Origin: Candidatus Brocadiia bacterium
GTDB lineage: Bacteria; Planctomycetota; Uabimicrobiia; Uabimicrobiales; JABWCH01
Assembly (NCBI GenBank): GCA_013359215.1
Contig: JABWCH010000020.1
Coordinates: forward strand, 1-33,397
Length of the DNA: 33,397 nt
Direction: 5' to 3'
The position numbers and the translations under genes are program-made. The notes under the pieces were generated by a model. That model saw only the letters and a program-made list of their open reading frames with translations, was not told the origin of the DNA and ran no database searches. Position 1 is the stretch's first letter; the number at the start of each line of letters is the position of its first letter. Positions 15,628-22,912 of the stretch are shown piece after piece.

Positions 15628-15849
15628 AGAAAAAAGCAGGAAAAAACCTTTTCAGGTTTTTTCCTGTATCAAATTTCGATTAAGAAATCAATAGATACAG
15701 GATATGTGCATTCCAGTATTGATTCTGATACTAATATTCCTTATCTCTACAGTGAAAATATAGATTACGAGTCTCCATTTTATGATAAAATCAACAGGAA
15801 TGCGATTAATGAGGCAAATGAACGCCTCTCTAAAAAATTTAGCAAATAA
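15628..15849 (+). pseudogene. Open frame without start, remnant of a protein C-terminus
   Basis: The frame is open for 73 codons after a stop at 15625-15627 and ends with TAA at 15847-15849, but has no ATG. The last 55 residues read like a real protein end (DTGYVHSSIDSDTNIPYLYS, then YDKINRNAINEANERLSKKF). A 13-bp perfect hairpin, CAGGAAAAAACCT (15637-15649) with its complement at 15654-15666, lies at its left end and may mark where the rest was lost. The next gene follows after 16 bp. The pairing of a detached C-terminus and a small neighbour recalls an orphan toxin-immunity cassette, but no toxin motif was recognised. Confidence 0.35.
15637..15666. terminator. 13-bp perfect stem, 4-nt loop
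   Basis: CAGGAAAAAACCT (15637-15649) pairs exactly with AGGTTTTTTCCTG (15654-15666) around TTTC. It could end transcription from the ArdC gene, although the T tract lies in the arm rather than after it. Confidence 0.5.
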
Positions 15850-15865
15850 TATTTAATATTTTTAT

Positions 15866-16261
15866 ATGGATCAACCACTTATCATTAAAGTAAATATTGA
15901 TACAAAAGTTGAAGAAAACGCTCCTAAAATTATTATGGGACTGAGTAGAGGGAAAAATAGTTTCTTGAATTATTGTATAATAGATAAATATGAGAATATC
16001 CTTGAACAAGGAACATTTGATGAAGAACCATCCGACTTCAATTATTCAAAAGAATTTAAAAAATTCATTTCTAAAAAAACTTGGGATATAAAAGAAAAAA
16101 CTAGAGAAGATATTATAAATGGCTATATATCCAAGTCAGTTGGTGCTATTGGCAATATATGGCTTGATTATGCAGAGATGAATATAGTTATGCTTATTGT
16201 TGCAGAAGAAGTCGTATCAAAGACTGGATCACTTATGCCATTATGGGCATATAAACTTTAA
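15866..16261 (+). CDS. Cytoplasmic protein of unknown function, 131 aa, C-terminus altered by an insertion
   Basis: The protein has no signal or membrane segment. It is acidic to neutral, with MDQPLIIKVNIDTK at the start and a middle rich in Lys and Asp. I do not recognise the family; size and position after a detached C-terminus resemble an immunity protein. No Shine-Dalgarno site is visible in the AT-rich leader. Its stop codon (16259-16261) is created at the junction with a 147-bp inverted-repeat element. If that element is removed together with one copy of the flanking duplication, the frame continues from AYKL through FIKKLITKFNYLHRK to a TAA at 16461-16463, giving 146 residues. The present gene thus appears shortened by 15 residues. 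Confidence 0.65.
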   Translation: MDQPLIIKVNIDTKVEENAPKIIMGLSRGKNSFLNYCIIDKYENILEQGTFDEEPSDFNYSKEFKKFISKKTWDIKEKTREDIINGYISKSVGAIGNIWLDYAEMNIVMLIVAEEVVSKTGSLMPLWAYKL

Positions 16262-16407
16262 TGCTTACCCAGTTAGCGCACATTAAACTTTATAAGAGCT
16301 TTCCTATCAGCATGTTGTGTTTCGTTTAAATAATTAAAGATAAATTTCGCATTATCTTATGAAGCAACATGTTACAGAAATTTTATGTGCTTTAACTGGA
16401 TAAGCAT
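16261..16407. mobile_element. MITE-like element, 147 bp
   Basis: The ends are near-perfect inverted repeats of about 25 bp: the left begins ATGCTTACCCAGTTA and the right, read inward, begins ATGCTTATCCAGTTA. Inner sequences (near CATGTTGTG and CAACATG) extend the fold. The element has no gene. The 9-bp sequence ATAAACTTT lies at both sides (16251-16259 and 16408-16416), with one extra A on the left, and looks like a target-site duplication. The insertion falls in the 3' end of the preceding gene. It is probably a non-autonomous derivative of an insertion sequence whose transposase is not in the window. Confidence 0.7.
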
Positions 16408-16481
16408 ATAAACTTTTTATAAAAAAACTAATAACCAAATTCAATTATCTTCATCGTAAATAACATCTACCAACCTGCATA

Positions 16482-16545
16482 AATCGCAAAACTCATCTCT
16501 CGAATCCCATCATGGGATTTTGCTATTGGAATGAGTTTTGCGATT
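16482..16545. repeat. 15-bp perfect inverted repeat with nested palindrome
   Basis: AATCGCAAAACTCAT (16482-16496) is exactly complementary to 16531-16545. Nested inside is AATCCCATCATGGGATT (16503-16519). The gap 16417-16770 holds no gene. Because an IS110-type remnant starts at 16771, this structured stretch could be part of that element's non-coding end, where IS110 relatives encode a guide (bridge) RNA, or just a terminator. Confidence 0.5.
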
Positions 16546-16770
16546 ATGGATGGCAAAAAGTAAAAAAAATTTTCGAGACTGTTTGCTTATCCTAAAAACG
16601 TTCCTCACTGATGCTCGAAAAATTCAATAAGAATTCTTCTTGTACTGCGCACGGAGAAAATAAATGCTCAAGCAATGGACTCAACTCACCCGACTAAAGC
16701 CGGGGTCTTTACATCCAGGAACTTGAGAAATAAAAAAATTTTAAAAATTTTAAAGAGGGAGGATTATCCT

Positions 16771-17776
16771 ATGATAACAAATATAGCGGTCAAAAATACA
16801 GAAAATATAGTAGAAAAATCGCAAAATATAAATAAAGAATTCGAAGGATTGGTTCCAGGTAGTAAGGAATATTGGCATAAGATCGCATCTCATTTACGCG
16901 AAATAGAAATCGAAAATTGATTGAAGCCCTTTCGGTCGAAGAGCAAAAAGGCACAAAGATTGAAGTAGTAAATCCCAAATGTGCAGGTATTGATCTAGCT
17001 TCAAAAGAGCATTGGGTCTGTATTCCTCGATAAATGAAAAAAAAGAACATTCGAAGGTTTGGAACTTTTACCCGTGATTTGAATGAAATCAAAGAATGGT
17101 TGCTTCAACACGGGATTATCTCCGTCGCTATGGAATCAACCAGCGTCTACTGGATTCCCTTGTTCCAAATTCTCGAATCTGCTGGTATCAAAGTCTGTCT
17201 TGTCAATGCCAAATATTTTAAAAACGTCCCAGGCCGAGGGAAGACAGACCGCATAAATGCCAATGGTTGCAAAAACTGCATTCTTTTGGCCTTTTACGTC
17301 CTTCTTTTCGACCTGAGGACCAGATATGCCAGATACGCTCTCTTGTTCGGCACAGAGAAAACCTCATTCAAATGGGGGCTACTCATATCTGTCACATACA
17401 AAAGGCACTGGAACAGATGAACATTAAATTGTGCAATGTCATTACCAACATCTTTGGTACCAGTGGTTTGAATAGCATTCAGGCCATTTTAAAAGGCGAA
17501 CGTAATCTCGCTAAACTCGCTGATCTTAAAGACTGTCGGGCTAAGGCCAGTAAGCAAGAAATAATCAAGTCTTTAGAGGGTGATTATCGAGAAGAACACT
17601 TGTTTTCTCTTAAGCAGGCTCTCGATGCTTACAAGTTTGGACAAGAGCAGCTCACAGAATGCGACCTCGAAATCGAAAAATATCTACAAAAAATGGATAA
17701 GCAAGACATAGAACGTCAAGTAACCTTTGAGTTCATCCCAATCGACAACATTGTCAAATTAAAATATAATCAATAA
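16771..17776 (+). pseudogene. IS110-family transposase remnant (frameshifts, stop, no C-terminal domain)
   Basis: A strong ribosome site (GAGGGAGGA, 16755-16763) precedes the ATG. The pieces add up to the N-terminal DEDD/RuvC-like domain of IS110 transposases: CAGIDLASKEHWVCIPR (first Asp), AMESTSVYWIP (Glu), VNAKYFKNVPGRGKTD. Three lesions are visible by comparison with the second copy at 24796. A base change in an A run near 16916 shifts the frame. A TAA replaces a codon at about 17032. A shift near 17245-17265 destroys the D-x-x-D motif (intact copy: SDALDCQWLQ). The coiled-coil region continues to about 17740, then the sequence ends without the Transposase_20 domain that carries the catalytic Ser. 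It cannot make an active transposase. Confidence 0.85.
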
Positions 17777-18096
17777 AAATGCAAGAAGAATTTTTAAAAA
17801 TTTTATTTGTATTCTATCAATTTTATATTATAATTAGTGGCCGAACGAAAACCCATCTAAAGCTTATAGCTATTGAGTTAGAATGCGAATTTAAAGAACG
17901 AAGATTTTTGTTCTCCCGGCCCTTTCAACCATCTTGGCATCAAAAAGGGAGCAATCGTCATCATTTCCTAGAATCTTCGTTGTGCTAAAATCAGTTCTAA
18001 TCTTTAGAAGAACAAATGTTGGATATTGTATAAAATTACTTTATAAAGTTATCTCCTTCGCCCAGAATCTGCGAAAGTATAGTAAGGAACAATTTA
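17777..18096. other. Gap without a supported gene
   Basis: The region is AT-rich. A 69-codon frame at 17779 looks like chance. AACGAAGATT (17897-17906) and AATCTTCGTT (17972-17981) are inverted copies 65 bp apart and could be ends of a lost element. AAGGAA at 18083-18088 is the ribosome site of the next gene. Confidence 0.4.
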
Positions 18097-18705
18097 ATGA
18101 ATAAACTTATTTTGCCCATCTTAATGCTCATTCCTTTTCTTTATGCTGATCCATGGTATACAAAAATTCCCATTAAAACGGCGGATTATTTCAATATAGG
18201 CCCTTTCCATAGCGTTGCTTCGGGAAACGAAAGAATCATGGGAAGCTTTTATCTAAAAGGCGATCCTTCTTCTCTCAGAATGTATGTCATCATGGGTTCG
18301 CGGGAAGCGAAGAAAATTCAAACTTCCAAGATGTATCTTTATCACGAAGTAGTTTTGGATATGAAATCTGCAGATTTTTGGAAAGGTTTTTTTTATAGAC
18401 ATTCTGAGTCTCACAATGTTCCGTTTGTATATTCTATTATTGGTCTTGTTTTCAGTGAATTTAGTTATGCTATGCTCCTAATGGATGCTATAAGTGCTTT
18501 AGAACACAAAAATGCGATTACCCATTCTGCTCTTGCTGAATTAATGGCACCTGGGGGCGTCTTTGCTCAATATTTAACAATTCTTTATGATCAAGAACAG
18601 CATCCTTATTTACACAGTAATCTTTTTTATCAAGTTAAGGTGCAAAATAAGCTGCGATACTATCTGATTTATTCATCAATTTTTGCACTAAAAATATCAG
18701 ATTAA
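18097..18705 (+). CDS. Exported protein of unknown function, 202 aa
   Basis: AAGGAA (18083-18088) precedes the ATG. The first 17 residues are a signal peptide (MNKLILPILMLIPFLYA) with likely cleavage before DPW. The mature protein contains ADYFNIGPFHSVASGNERIMGSFYLKGD, a SLRMYVIMGSREAKK segment and an aromatic-rich second half with a hydrophobic patch (VPFVYSIIGLVFSEFSYAML) that may be a buried helix or weak membrane segment. No known family was recognised. It is the first of a run of rightward secreted-protein genes. It lies downstream of an IS110 remnant and has its own ribosome site. Confidence 0.75.
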   Translation: MNKLILPILMLIPFLYADPWYTKIPIKTADYFNIGPFHSVASGNERIMGSFYLKGDPSSLRMYVIMGSREAKKIQTSKMYLYHEVVLDMKSADFWKGFFYRHSESHNVPFVYSIIGLVFSEFSYAMLLMDAISALEHKNAITHSALAELMAPGGVFAQYLTILYDQEQHPYLHSNLFYQVKVQNKLRYYLIYSSIFALKISD

Positions 18706-18767
18706 CATTGATTACGATATTACTTAGACGGCAGTATAGTATTAAAGTTTCTTGGTAGATTGGTACC

Positions 18768-18872
18768 TGCCGTTCTTACATATCCCAATCTCTTAAAGAT
18801 ATCATCTCAGACTTTCGCCATAGCTTTTTGCAACTTGGCTGTAGTTGCCTTTCGGAAACAAATAGATTTTAG
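18768..18872 (+). pseudogene. Possible scrap of an IS4-type transposase N-terminus
   Basis: A short frame ending in TAG at 18870-18872 reads SQSLKDIISDFRHSFLQLG followed by CSCLSETNRF. This resembles the conserved start of IS4/DUF4372-type transposases (SLRDI...LYHLG...STLSEAN). Only about 35 codons remain. The match is short and from memory, so it is tentative. Confidence 0.35.
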
Positions 18873-19298
18873 AATACAAATATATGAATCCCCAATTCCT
18901 TGAAAAATTTGTTATTTGTAGTAACTCATCCCTTATAAGTAAAGCATTTGGCAAAAAAAAGTATGCTATAGGTGTTTATGTTCCGAAATTCATATCCCAA
19001 ATCAAAAAAAGATATCACATCTCCAAAATGTCAGATCCCTTACAGATTTGGAAAAACTACACATTTCTCTAACGCTTTTCTATGTTATTAATAAATAATA
19101 AGGATGCTATGTAAGGGATGCTTTTTGTGATGCTTGATTAGAAGAAACAGAATCCTACAAAGAAAGCTTTACGAATTTCCAATCAGCAGTGACAATATTT
19201 GTTTCTATCTTGCCATGACGGAAGTTATCTGCTTGAGTCTTATAATTATTCCTCGTCTCTCTACATTTTTCTTTTTTCTATGAAACAGGAAAGTTGTA
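18873..19298. other. Gap without a supported gene
   Basis: A 62-codon frame (18884-19072) rich in Lys and Ile has no ribosome site and no recognisable feature. GGATGCTATGTAAGGGATGC (near 19102) has a small internal repeat. The end of the gap carries AGGAAA (19288-19293), the ribosome site of the next gene. Confidence 0.4.
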
Positions 19299-20639
19299 AT
19301 GGAAAAGTATATATATATATTCTGCTTTATTTTAGTGGTATTTGTGAATTCCATTGTTTTAGGAGATCCCAACTTTCAGAGACCTATAGAATTGGTTACC
19401 GAAGAATTGGGTAAAGTTTTGTTATTTGAAGATACCAGAGATATCGACAAGATAGAAAAATATAAAAAAGAACGTTTTTGGTACTTGCCCAGCGAATTAT
19501 ATGTTCAACGCCGCAGGTTTGGTAGCCTTTCAAGGCTATCCATTTCGTTAGAAGATTATTTACTCCACGATACGGAACAGCCTGAATCCGCCTTATTGCG
19601 TCTACAGTTGGATCCAGCTCTACCGGAAGCAAAATCTATACTAATTCGTCAAGCGTTAGCACAACGAGGCTATGGTAAATTCAATCCATTTGAACCCGAT
19701 GGACAGTGGAAAATGTTACAATTATCTACTATAACGTCTCTCAAAGTGCTTGCATTTGAACTTCAACTTGATTTTCTTGGTTCTCTTCAACAAGATAGAG
19801 TCAAAATCCCTTCTTTTATTGATATGACGCATCCTATCCCGTTAAGCATTGTTATCCCAAACCAAAATGCTGGTGTACTAGCTCGTATATTACAAGAGAG
19901 AAAAACTCTTACTATAGGCACTCTCAAAGTGCAATGTCATGATAGACAGATAAGCGTGCCGGTGATTATTAATTTGGATTTGCCCAAAATTCCCACCCCA
20001 TTCGAATTTCTCTGTAAGTATTATCAATCGGGAGTTGCATTAGAAATCAAAAATCGTACAGAACATAATATAAATTTAAAAGCTTTATTTTTTACTTCAG
20101 GCCGGTATAAGGGAAAAAAACAGCGTTATTTCGATATTCATCTTTCTGGTCATGCTGAAGATAACAAAGAGCCTGAGTCTTATTTTATTCCATTAAGTGA
20201 TCTAGATACACCCGAACAATTCCAGTTGATAAAATTCGATTATAGTATTTCTCCAAACTGGCCCCTATCTATTAATTGGGTTTTAAGGCATCATTATATA
20301 CCACTAGAGTATGAAGTGGTGGCTAGCATTGATAGAGTTGGTGTATCTACCCAAAAAATCCAAAATGTAAATGTAGATATCCGGATTCTCGATGAAAATG
20401 ATGCTGTGCATGACTATTTTATTACATTTGAGGACTTTAAAAATCGTATTACCAAGAGAAAAATACAAATTTCTCAACAAATTATATTTAAAAAAATTTA
20501 TTATAAAGTTCTTATTATTACTAAAAAAGGTAGAAAATTAATTACGCCTGTTCTAGAGTTGGAAGAAGGAAAATTTGGGCAAAATAAAGCAATCTTACCG
20601 CTCACAAACATCATTGCTCCTCTTATGGAAACAATTTAG
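19299..20639 (+). CDS. Secreted protein, FWYLPSEL family member 1, 446 aa
   Basis: The signal peptide is residues 1-22 (MEKYIYIFCFILVVFVNSIVLG, cleavage near LG-DP). Residues 30-75 contain KVLLFEDTRDIDKIEKY and the motif FWYLPSELYVQRR. The same pattern, an acidic 'v.ly.d' strand followed by a Tyr-[LMC]-Pro motif and a basic strand, occurs near the N-terminus of the proteins at 22912 and 25656, so the three appear to be distant paralogues. The rest is beta-rich with repeated strands of the type KYYQSGVALEIKNR and HHYIPLEYEVVASIDR, suggesting stacked beta-sandwich domains. No catalytic motif is evident. A lipoprotein gene starts 11 bp downstream, so the two are probably co-transcribed. Confidence 0.75.
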   Translation: MEKYIYIFCFILVVFVNSIVLGDPNFQRPIELVTEELGKVLLFEDTRDIDKIEKYKKERFWYLPSELYVQRRRFGSLSRLSISLEDYLLHDTEQPESALLRLQLDPALPEAKSILIRQALAQRGYGKFNPFEPDGQWKMLQLSTITSLKVLAFELQLDFLGSLQQDRVKIPSFIDMTHPIPLSIVIPNQNAGVLARILQERKTLTIGTLKVQCHDRQISVPVIINLDLPKIPTPFEFLCKYYQSGVALEIKNRTEHNINLKALFFTSGRYKGKKQRYFDIHLSGHAEDNKEPESYFIPLSDLDTPEQFQLIKFDYSISPNWPLSINWVLRHHYIPLEYEVVASIDRVGVSTQKIQNVNVDIRILDENDAVHDYFITFEDFKNRITKRKIQISQQIIFKKIYYKVLIITKKGRKLITPVLELEEGKFGQNKAILPLTNIIAPLMETI

Positions 20640-20650
20640 AAAGGAACATC

Positions 20651-21160
20651 ATGAAAGTATTTCTATTCTTTTTGTTAATATCTATTGTAATCAGCTGTAC
20701 TTCTACAATCGATTTTCGCGACAAAATTTTGGATAAACAATTTGTTCAGAGTAGTAATGGGAGTCTTAATCCTCCTCCCGAATTATCTAAGGGTAGCCAT
20801 GAAAATGATGATGCTCTTATATTTGTAGGGATTGGTGAAGGTGCAAGTCTAGAAGAGGCAAAAGAAAAAGCCCGATTGGATGCCCGACAATGCCTGGTAA
20901 CTTCTTTAAAAAACTTGACTACAGTTAAAAATTGTTATGATCAACATTATAAATCCAAATATTCCTTTGATAAATATGTCATCCAAATTTCTTCTAATCA
21001 TGAAATAATGGCATCTTATATCGTAGAAGAATATTGGAAAGAAGAAAGAGAGACTGTGCAGAGCTTCGAGGGTAAAGATTCTATGAAAAGTAAATTTACG
21101 TGCTTCAGCGGTATTCGCTGGACGAAACAACAATTTTTACATGCTCTCCAACAATTATAA
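20651..21160 (+). CDS. LPP20-like lipoprotein, 169 aa
   Basis: AAAGGAA precedes the ATG. The N-terminus has a type II signal with lipobox VISC (Cys16), so the mature protein should be lipid-anchored. Residues 55-85 (ALIFVGIGEGASLEEAKEKARLDARQCLVTSL) match the core of the LPP20/FlgT-like domain: a short beta strand 'vG.G.g.s.eeA...A+..A...l'. Proteins of this type are envelope lipoproteins in Gram-negative bacteria. The protein is short and the C-terminal half is less typical. It lies 11 bp after the 446-residue secreted protein and 16 bp before another lipoprotein gene, so the three form a probable operon of envelope proteins. Confidence 0.75.
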   Translation: MKVFLFFLLISIVISCTSTIDFRDKILDKQFVQSSNGSLNPPPELSKGSHENDDALIFVGIGEGASLEEAKEKARLDARQCLVTSLKNLTTVKNCYDQHYKSKYSFDKYVIQISSNHEIMASYIVEEYWKEERETVQSFEGKDSMKSKFTCFSGIRWTKQQFLHALQQL

Positions 21161-21176
21161 TGAAAGGTTTTTCAAG

Positions 21177-21578
21177 ATGAAAAAAAATTTATTCATTTTA
21201 TTTTTTTCTGTTTTAATTATATCTGGTTGTAAGACCTATGAACGAGGAGCTGATGGTAAAACTTATGAACGCATAACAGTACAAATTCCTTGTGATAAAT
21301 GCAATGCTACCGGCCATTTATCTGATACATGTCTACATTGTAACGGAAATACAAAGGTACAAGGTCCATGCAATGCCTGTGGAGGCCAAAAAATTGTGCA
21401 AGTGCTAACACCTCAGGGACCCCGGGTAATCGCATGTCAAAAGTGTCAAGGACAAGGATGGCTTATTTATCCCTGTCCTCATTGCGATGGCACAGGTAAA
21501 ATGATTTGTGCAGTCTGTAGAGGTAGAGGCACAGTAGATGAAATAAAGCGAATTCCCGTTGAAGAGAATTCCCGTTGA
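21177..21578 (+). CDS. Lipoprotein with six CxxC zinc-binding motifs, 133 aa
   Basis: The ATG at 21177 gives a lipoprotein signal (MKKNLFILFFSVLIISGC, lipobox ISGC, Cys18). An upstream start at 21141 would spoil it. Residues 38-122 hold six C-x-x-C motifs (CDKC, CLHC, CNAC, CQKC, CPHC, CAVC), several followed by x-G-x-G as in the DnaJ central zinc domain. There is no J domain, so this is not DnaJ but a DnaJ-type cysteine-rich domain displayed outside the inner membrane, which is unusual. It may bind unfolded proteins or metal. A 16-bp tandem duplication at its 3' end shifts the frame, so the last residues (ENSR) replace an older end (ASENL). An IS3 copy begins 20 bp later. Confidence 0.8.
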   Translation: MKKNLFILFFSVLIISGCKTYERGADGKTYERITVQIPCDKCNATGHLSDTCLHCNGNTKVQGPCNACGGQKIVQVLTPQGPRVIACQKCQGQGWLIYPCPHCDGTGKMICAVCRGRGTVDEIKRIPVEENSR

Positions 21579-21580
21579 AG
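21550..21580 (+). repeat. 16-bp tandem duplication at a gene end
   Basis: GAATTCCCGTTGAAGA (21550-21565) is followed directly by GAATTCCCGTTGAAG (21566-21580). Sixteen bases is not a multiple of three, so it changed the C-terminus of the zinc-motif lipoprotein. Without it the frame would run to a TAA at 21595-21597, right next to the IS3 left end. Confidence 0.8.
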
Positions 21581-21597
21581 CATCTGAGAATTTATAA

Positions 21598-22856
21598 TGT
21601 CCCCCGAAAACTAGACCAAAAAAATTTCAAAATAAGGTAGAATAAACGTGGTAGTAAAACGAAAAAAAATAGGCCAAGTAAGTAAGGGGTAAATATGGCA
21701 ATAAGAAAAACTTATCCAGATGAATTTAAAGCCCAAGTAGCCATGGAGGCATTAAAGGAACAAAAGACGTTAGAGGAAATAGGCAGCTTATCCAGGTTTC
21801 AGCAATGCAGATTACCAAATGGAAAAAGCATGCTAAAGATAATTTTGCGAAAGTCTTCAGTAACGGCAAAAGTCCAGAATCAAAACAACAGGAGGTTTTA
21901 ATAGAGAGGCTATACAGAGAATTAGGAAAAATTCAAGTCGAATACGAATGGTTAAAAAAAAAGATTGGATCAATTTAGTTACAATCAAAGGTTTGCGCTG
22001 GTAGATATAAATGATTTTAGCCTATCAGTAAGAAAACAGTGTGAAATTCTGGAAGTAAATCGGAGTCCAGTATATTATGAACACAAGGAAGTAAAACAGG
22101 AAATAGAGCTTAATGATGCGATCCGGCTGTTTCACATAAAACATCCATTTTATGGACATAGAAAAGTTACAAGCAATCTTAAGCGTATGGGCTGGAAAGT
22201 AAATCGTAAAAAAGTTGAACGCTTAAGGAAAGCATTAGGGTTGGTAACAATATATCCTAAACCAAATCTTTCCAAGCCAAGACAGGATCATAAAAAATAT
22301 CCGTATTTGCTCAAAGACCTTGAAATTATTTGTGTCAATCAGGTCTGGTCTACAGACATTACGTATGTGCGGATCAAAGGGCGAGGATGGGTGTACGTGG
22401 TAGCAGTTCTGGATTGGTTTAGCCGCTATGTTCTTTCTTTTGAGATTTCTATTTCTCAGGAAGTTGATTTCTGTCTCCTTGCTCTTGAAACAGCTTTACA
22501 AAGAGGAACGCCAGAGATATTCAACTCAGATCAAGGTTCTCAGTTTACCAGTAATGAATTTGTTGAGATTCTGGAAGGAAAAGAAATTAAAATTTCAATG
22601 GATTCAAAAGGAAGAGCTTTAGATAACATTCGTACTGAAAGGTTTTGTCGAAGTCTCAAGTATGAAGAGGTCTTCCTCAAAGAATATGAATCTGTCAATG
22701 AAGCTAAAGAATCTATAAAAGATTATATTCAATTTTATAACAACGAAAGGATTCATCATAAAAAGATAAGTGAACCATCACTGAAAAAGGAGGTATTTAT
22801 TGAGAAACAAAAATATTTTAAATTTTTTTTGAAAATGGTCTTGACAATGGGGTACA
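21598..22856 (+). mobile_element. IS3-family insertion sequence, decayed
   Basis: The element has two reading frames typical of IS3: a small HTH-bearing OrfA and a DDE transposase OrfB. Its ends, TGTCCCCCGAAAACTAGACCA on the left (21598-21618) and the complement of 22836-22856 on the right (TGTACCCCATTGTCAAGACCA), agree at 14 of 21 positions, fitting partly decayed inverted repeats that begin with TG. No target duplication is obvious. It sits between a lipoprotein gene and the 622-residue secreted protein. Confidence 0.75.
21695..21978 (+). pseudogene. IS3 OrfA, frameshifted
   Basis: The frame begins MAIRKTYPDEFKAQVAMEAL, the standard HTH_Tnp_1 start of IS3 OrfA. After LEEIG the reading frame is lost near 21784. 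The matching continuation (LIQVSAMQITKWKKHAKD, ending YEWLKKKIGSI and TAG at 21976-21978) lies in another frame. A single-base loss in a codon like GCN before CAG explains it. OrfB is offset from this frame by +1 across a run of nine As (21954-21962) rather than the usual -1, which points to a further indel there. Confidence 0.8.
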
Positions 22857-22912
22857 CCATATTAATAGTTTTTATGTATGTTTTTATTTGTATTAATTTA
22901 GGAAGAGATTAA
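21965..22912 (+). CDS. IS3 OrfB transposase, DDE domain, uninterrupted
   Basis: The frame is open from a TTG at 21965. The HTH_21-like region (FYGHRKVTSNLKRMGWKVNRKKVERL) is followed by an rve integrase core: first Asp in VWSTDITYV, second in FNSDQGSQFTS, and Glu in RTERFCRSLKYEE. The tail YNNERIHHKK matches the family, but the usual GYxTPxE end is altered and the frame runs about 18 codons past the right inverted repeat to overlap the next ATG at 22912. Without an intact OrfA the element should not move by itself. The OrfB product could be made only by frameshifting or internal initiation. Confidence 0.8.
   Translation: MDQFSYNQRFALVDINDFSLSVRKQCEILEVNRSPVYYEHKEVKQEIELNDAIRLFHIKHPFYGHRKVTSNLKRMGWKVNRKKVERLRKALGLVTIYPKPNLSKPRQDHKKYPYLLKDLEIICVNQVWSTDITYVRIKGRGWVYVVAVLDWFSRYVLSFEISISQEVDFCLLALETALQRGTPEIFNSDQGSQFTSNEFVEILEGKEIKISMDSKGRALDNIRTERFCRSLKYEEVFLKEYESVNEAKESIKDYIQFYNNERIHHKKISEPSLKKEVFIEKQKYFKFFLKMVLTMGYTILIVFMYVFICINLGRD

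Noticed and set aside
16680..16720. IS200/IS605-type right end (CCCGACTAAAGCCGGGGTC)
   Set aside because: Only a short GC-rich motif; no TnpA or TnpB relic and no partner left end were found.
17779..17988. 69-codon frame after the IS110 remnant
   Set aside because: No ribosome binding site or motif; the sequence looks like read-through of a decayed end.
18884..19072. 62-codon frame in the gap before the secreted operon
   Set aside because: No ribosome site, biased AT-rich composition and no recognisable feature.
21177..21578. DnaJ chaperone
   Set aside because: It has no J domain or HPD motif and carries a lipobox; only the zinc-domain pattern is shared.
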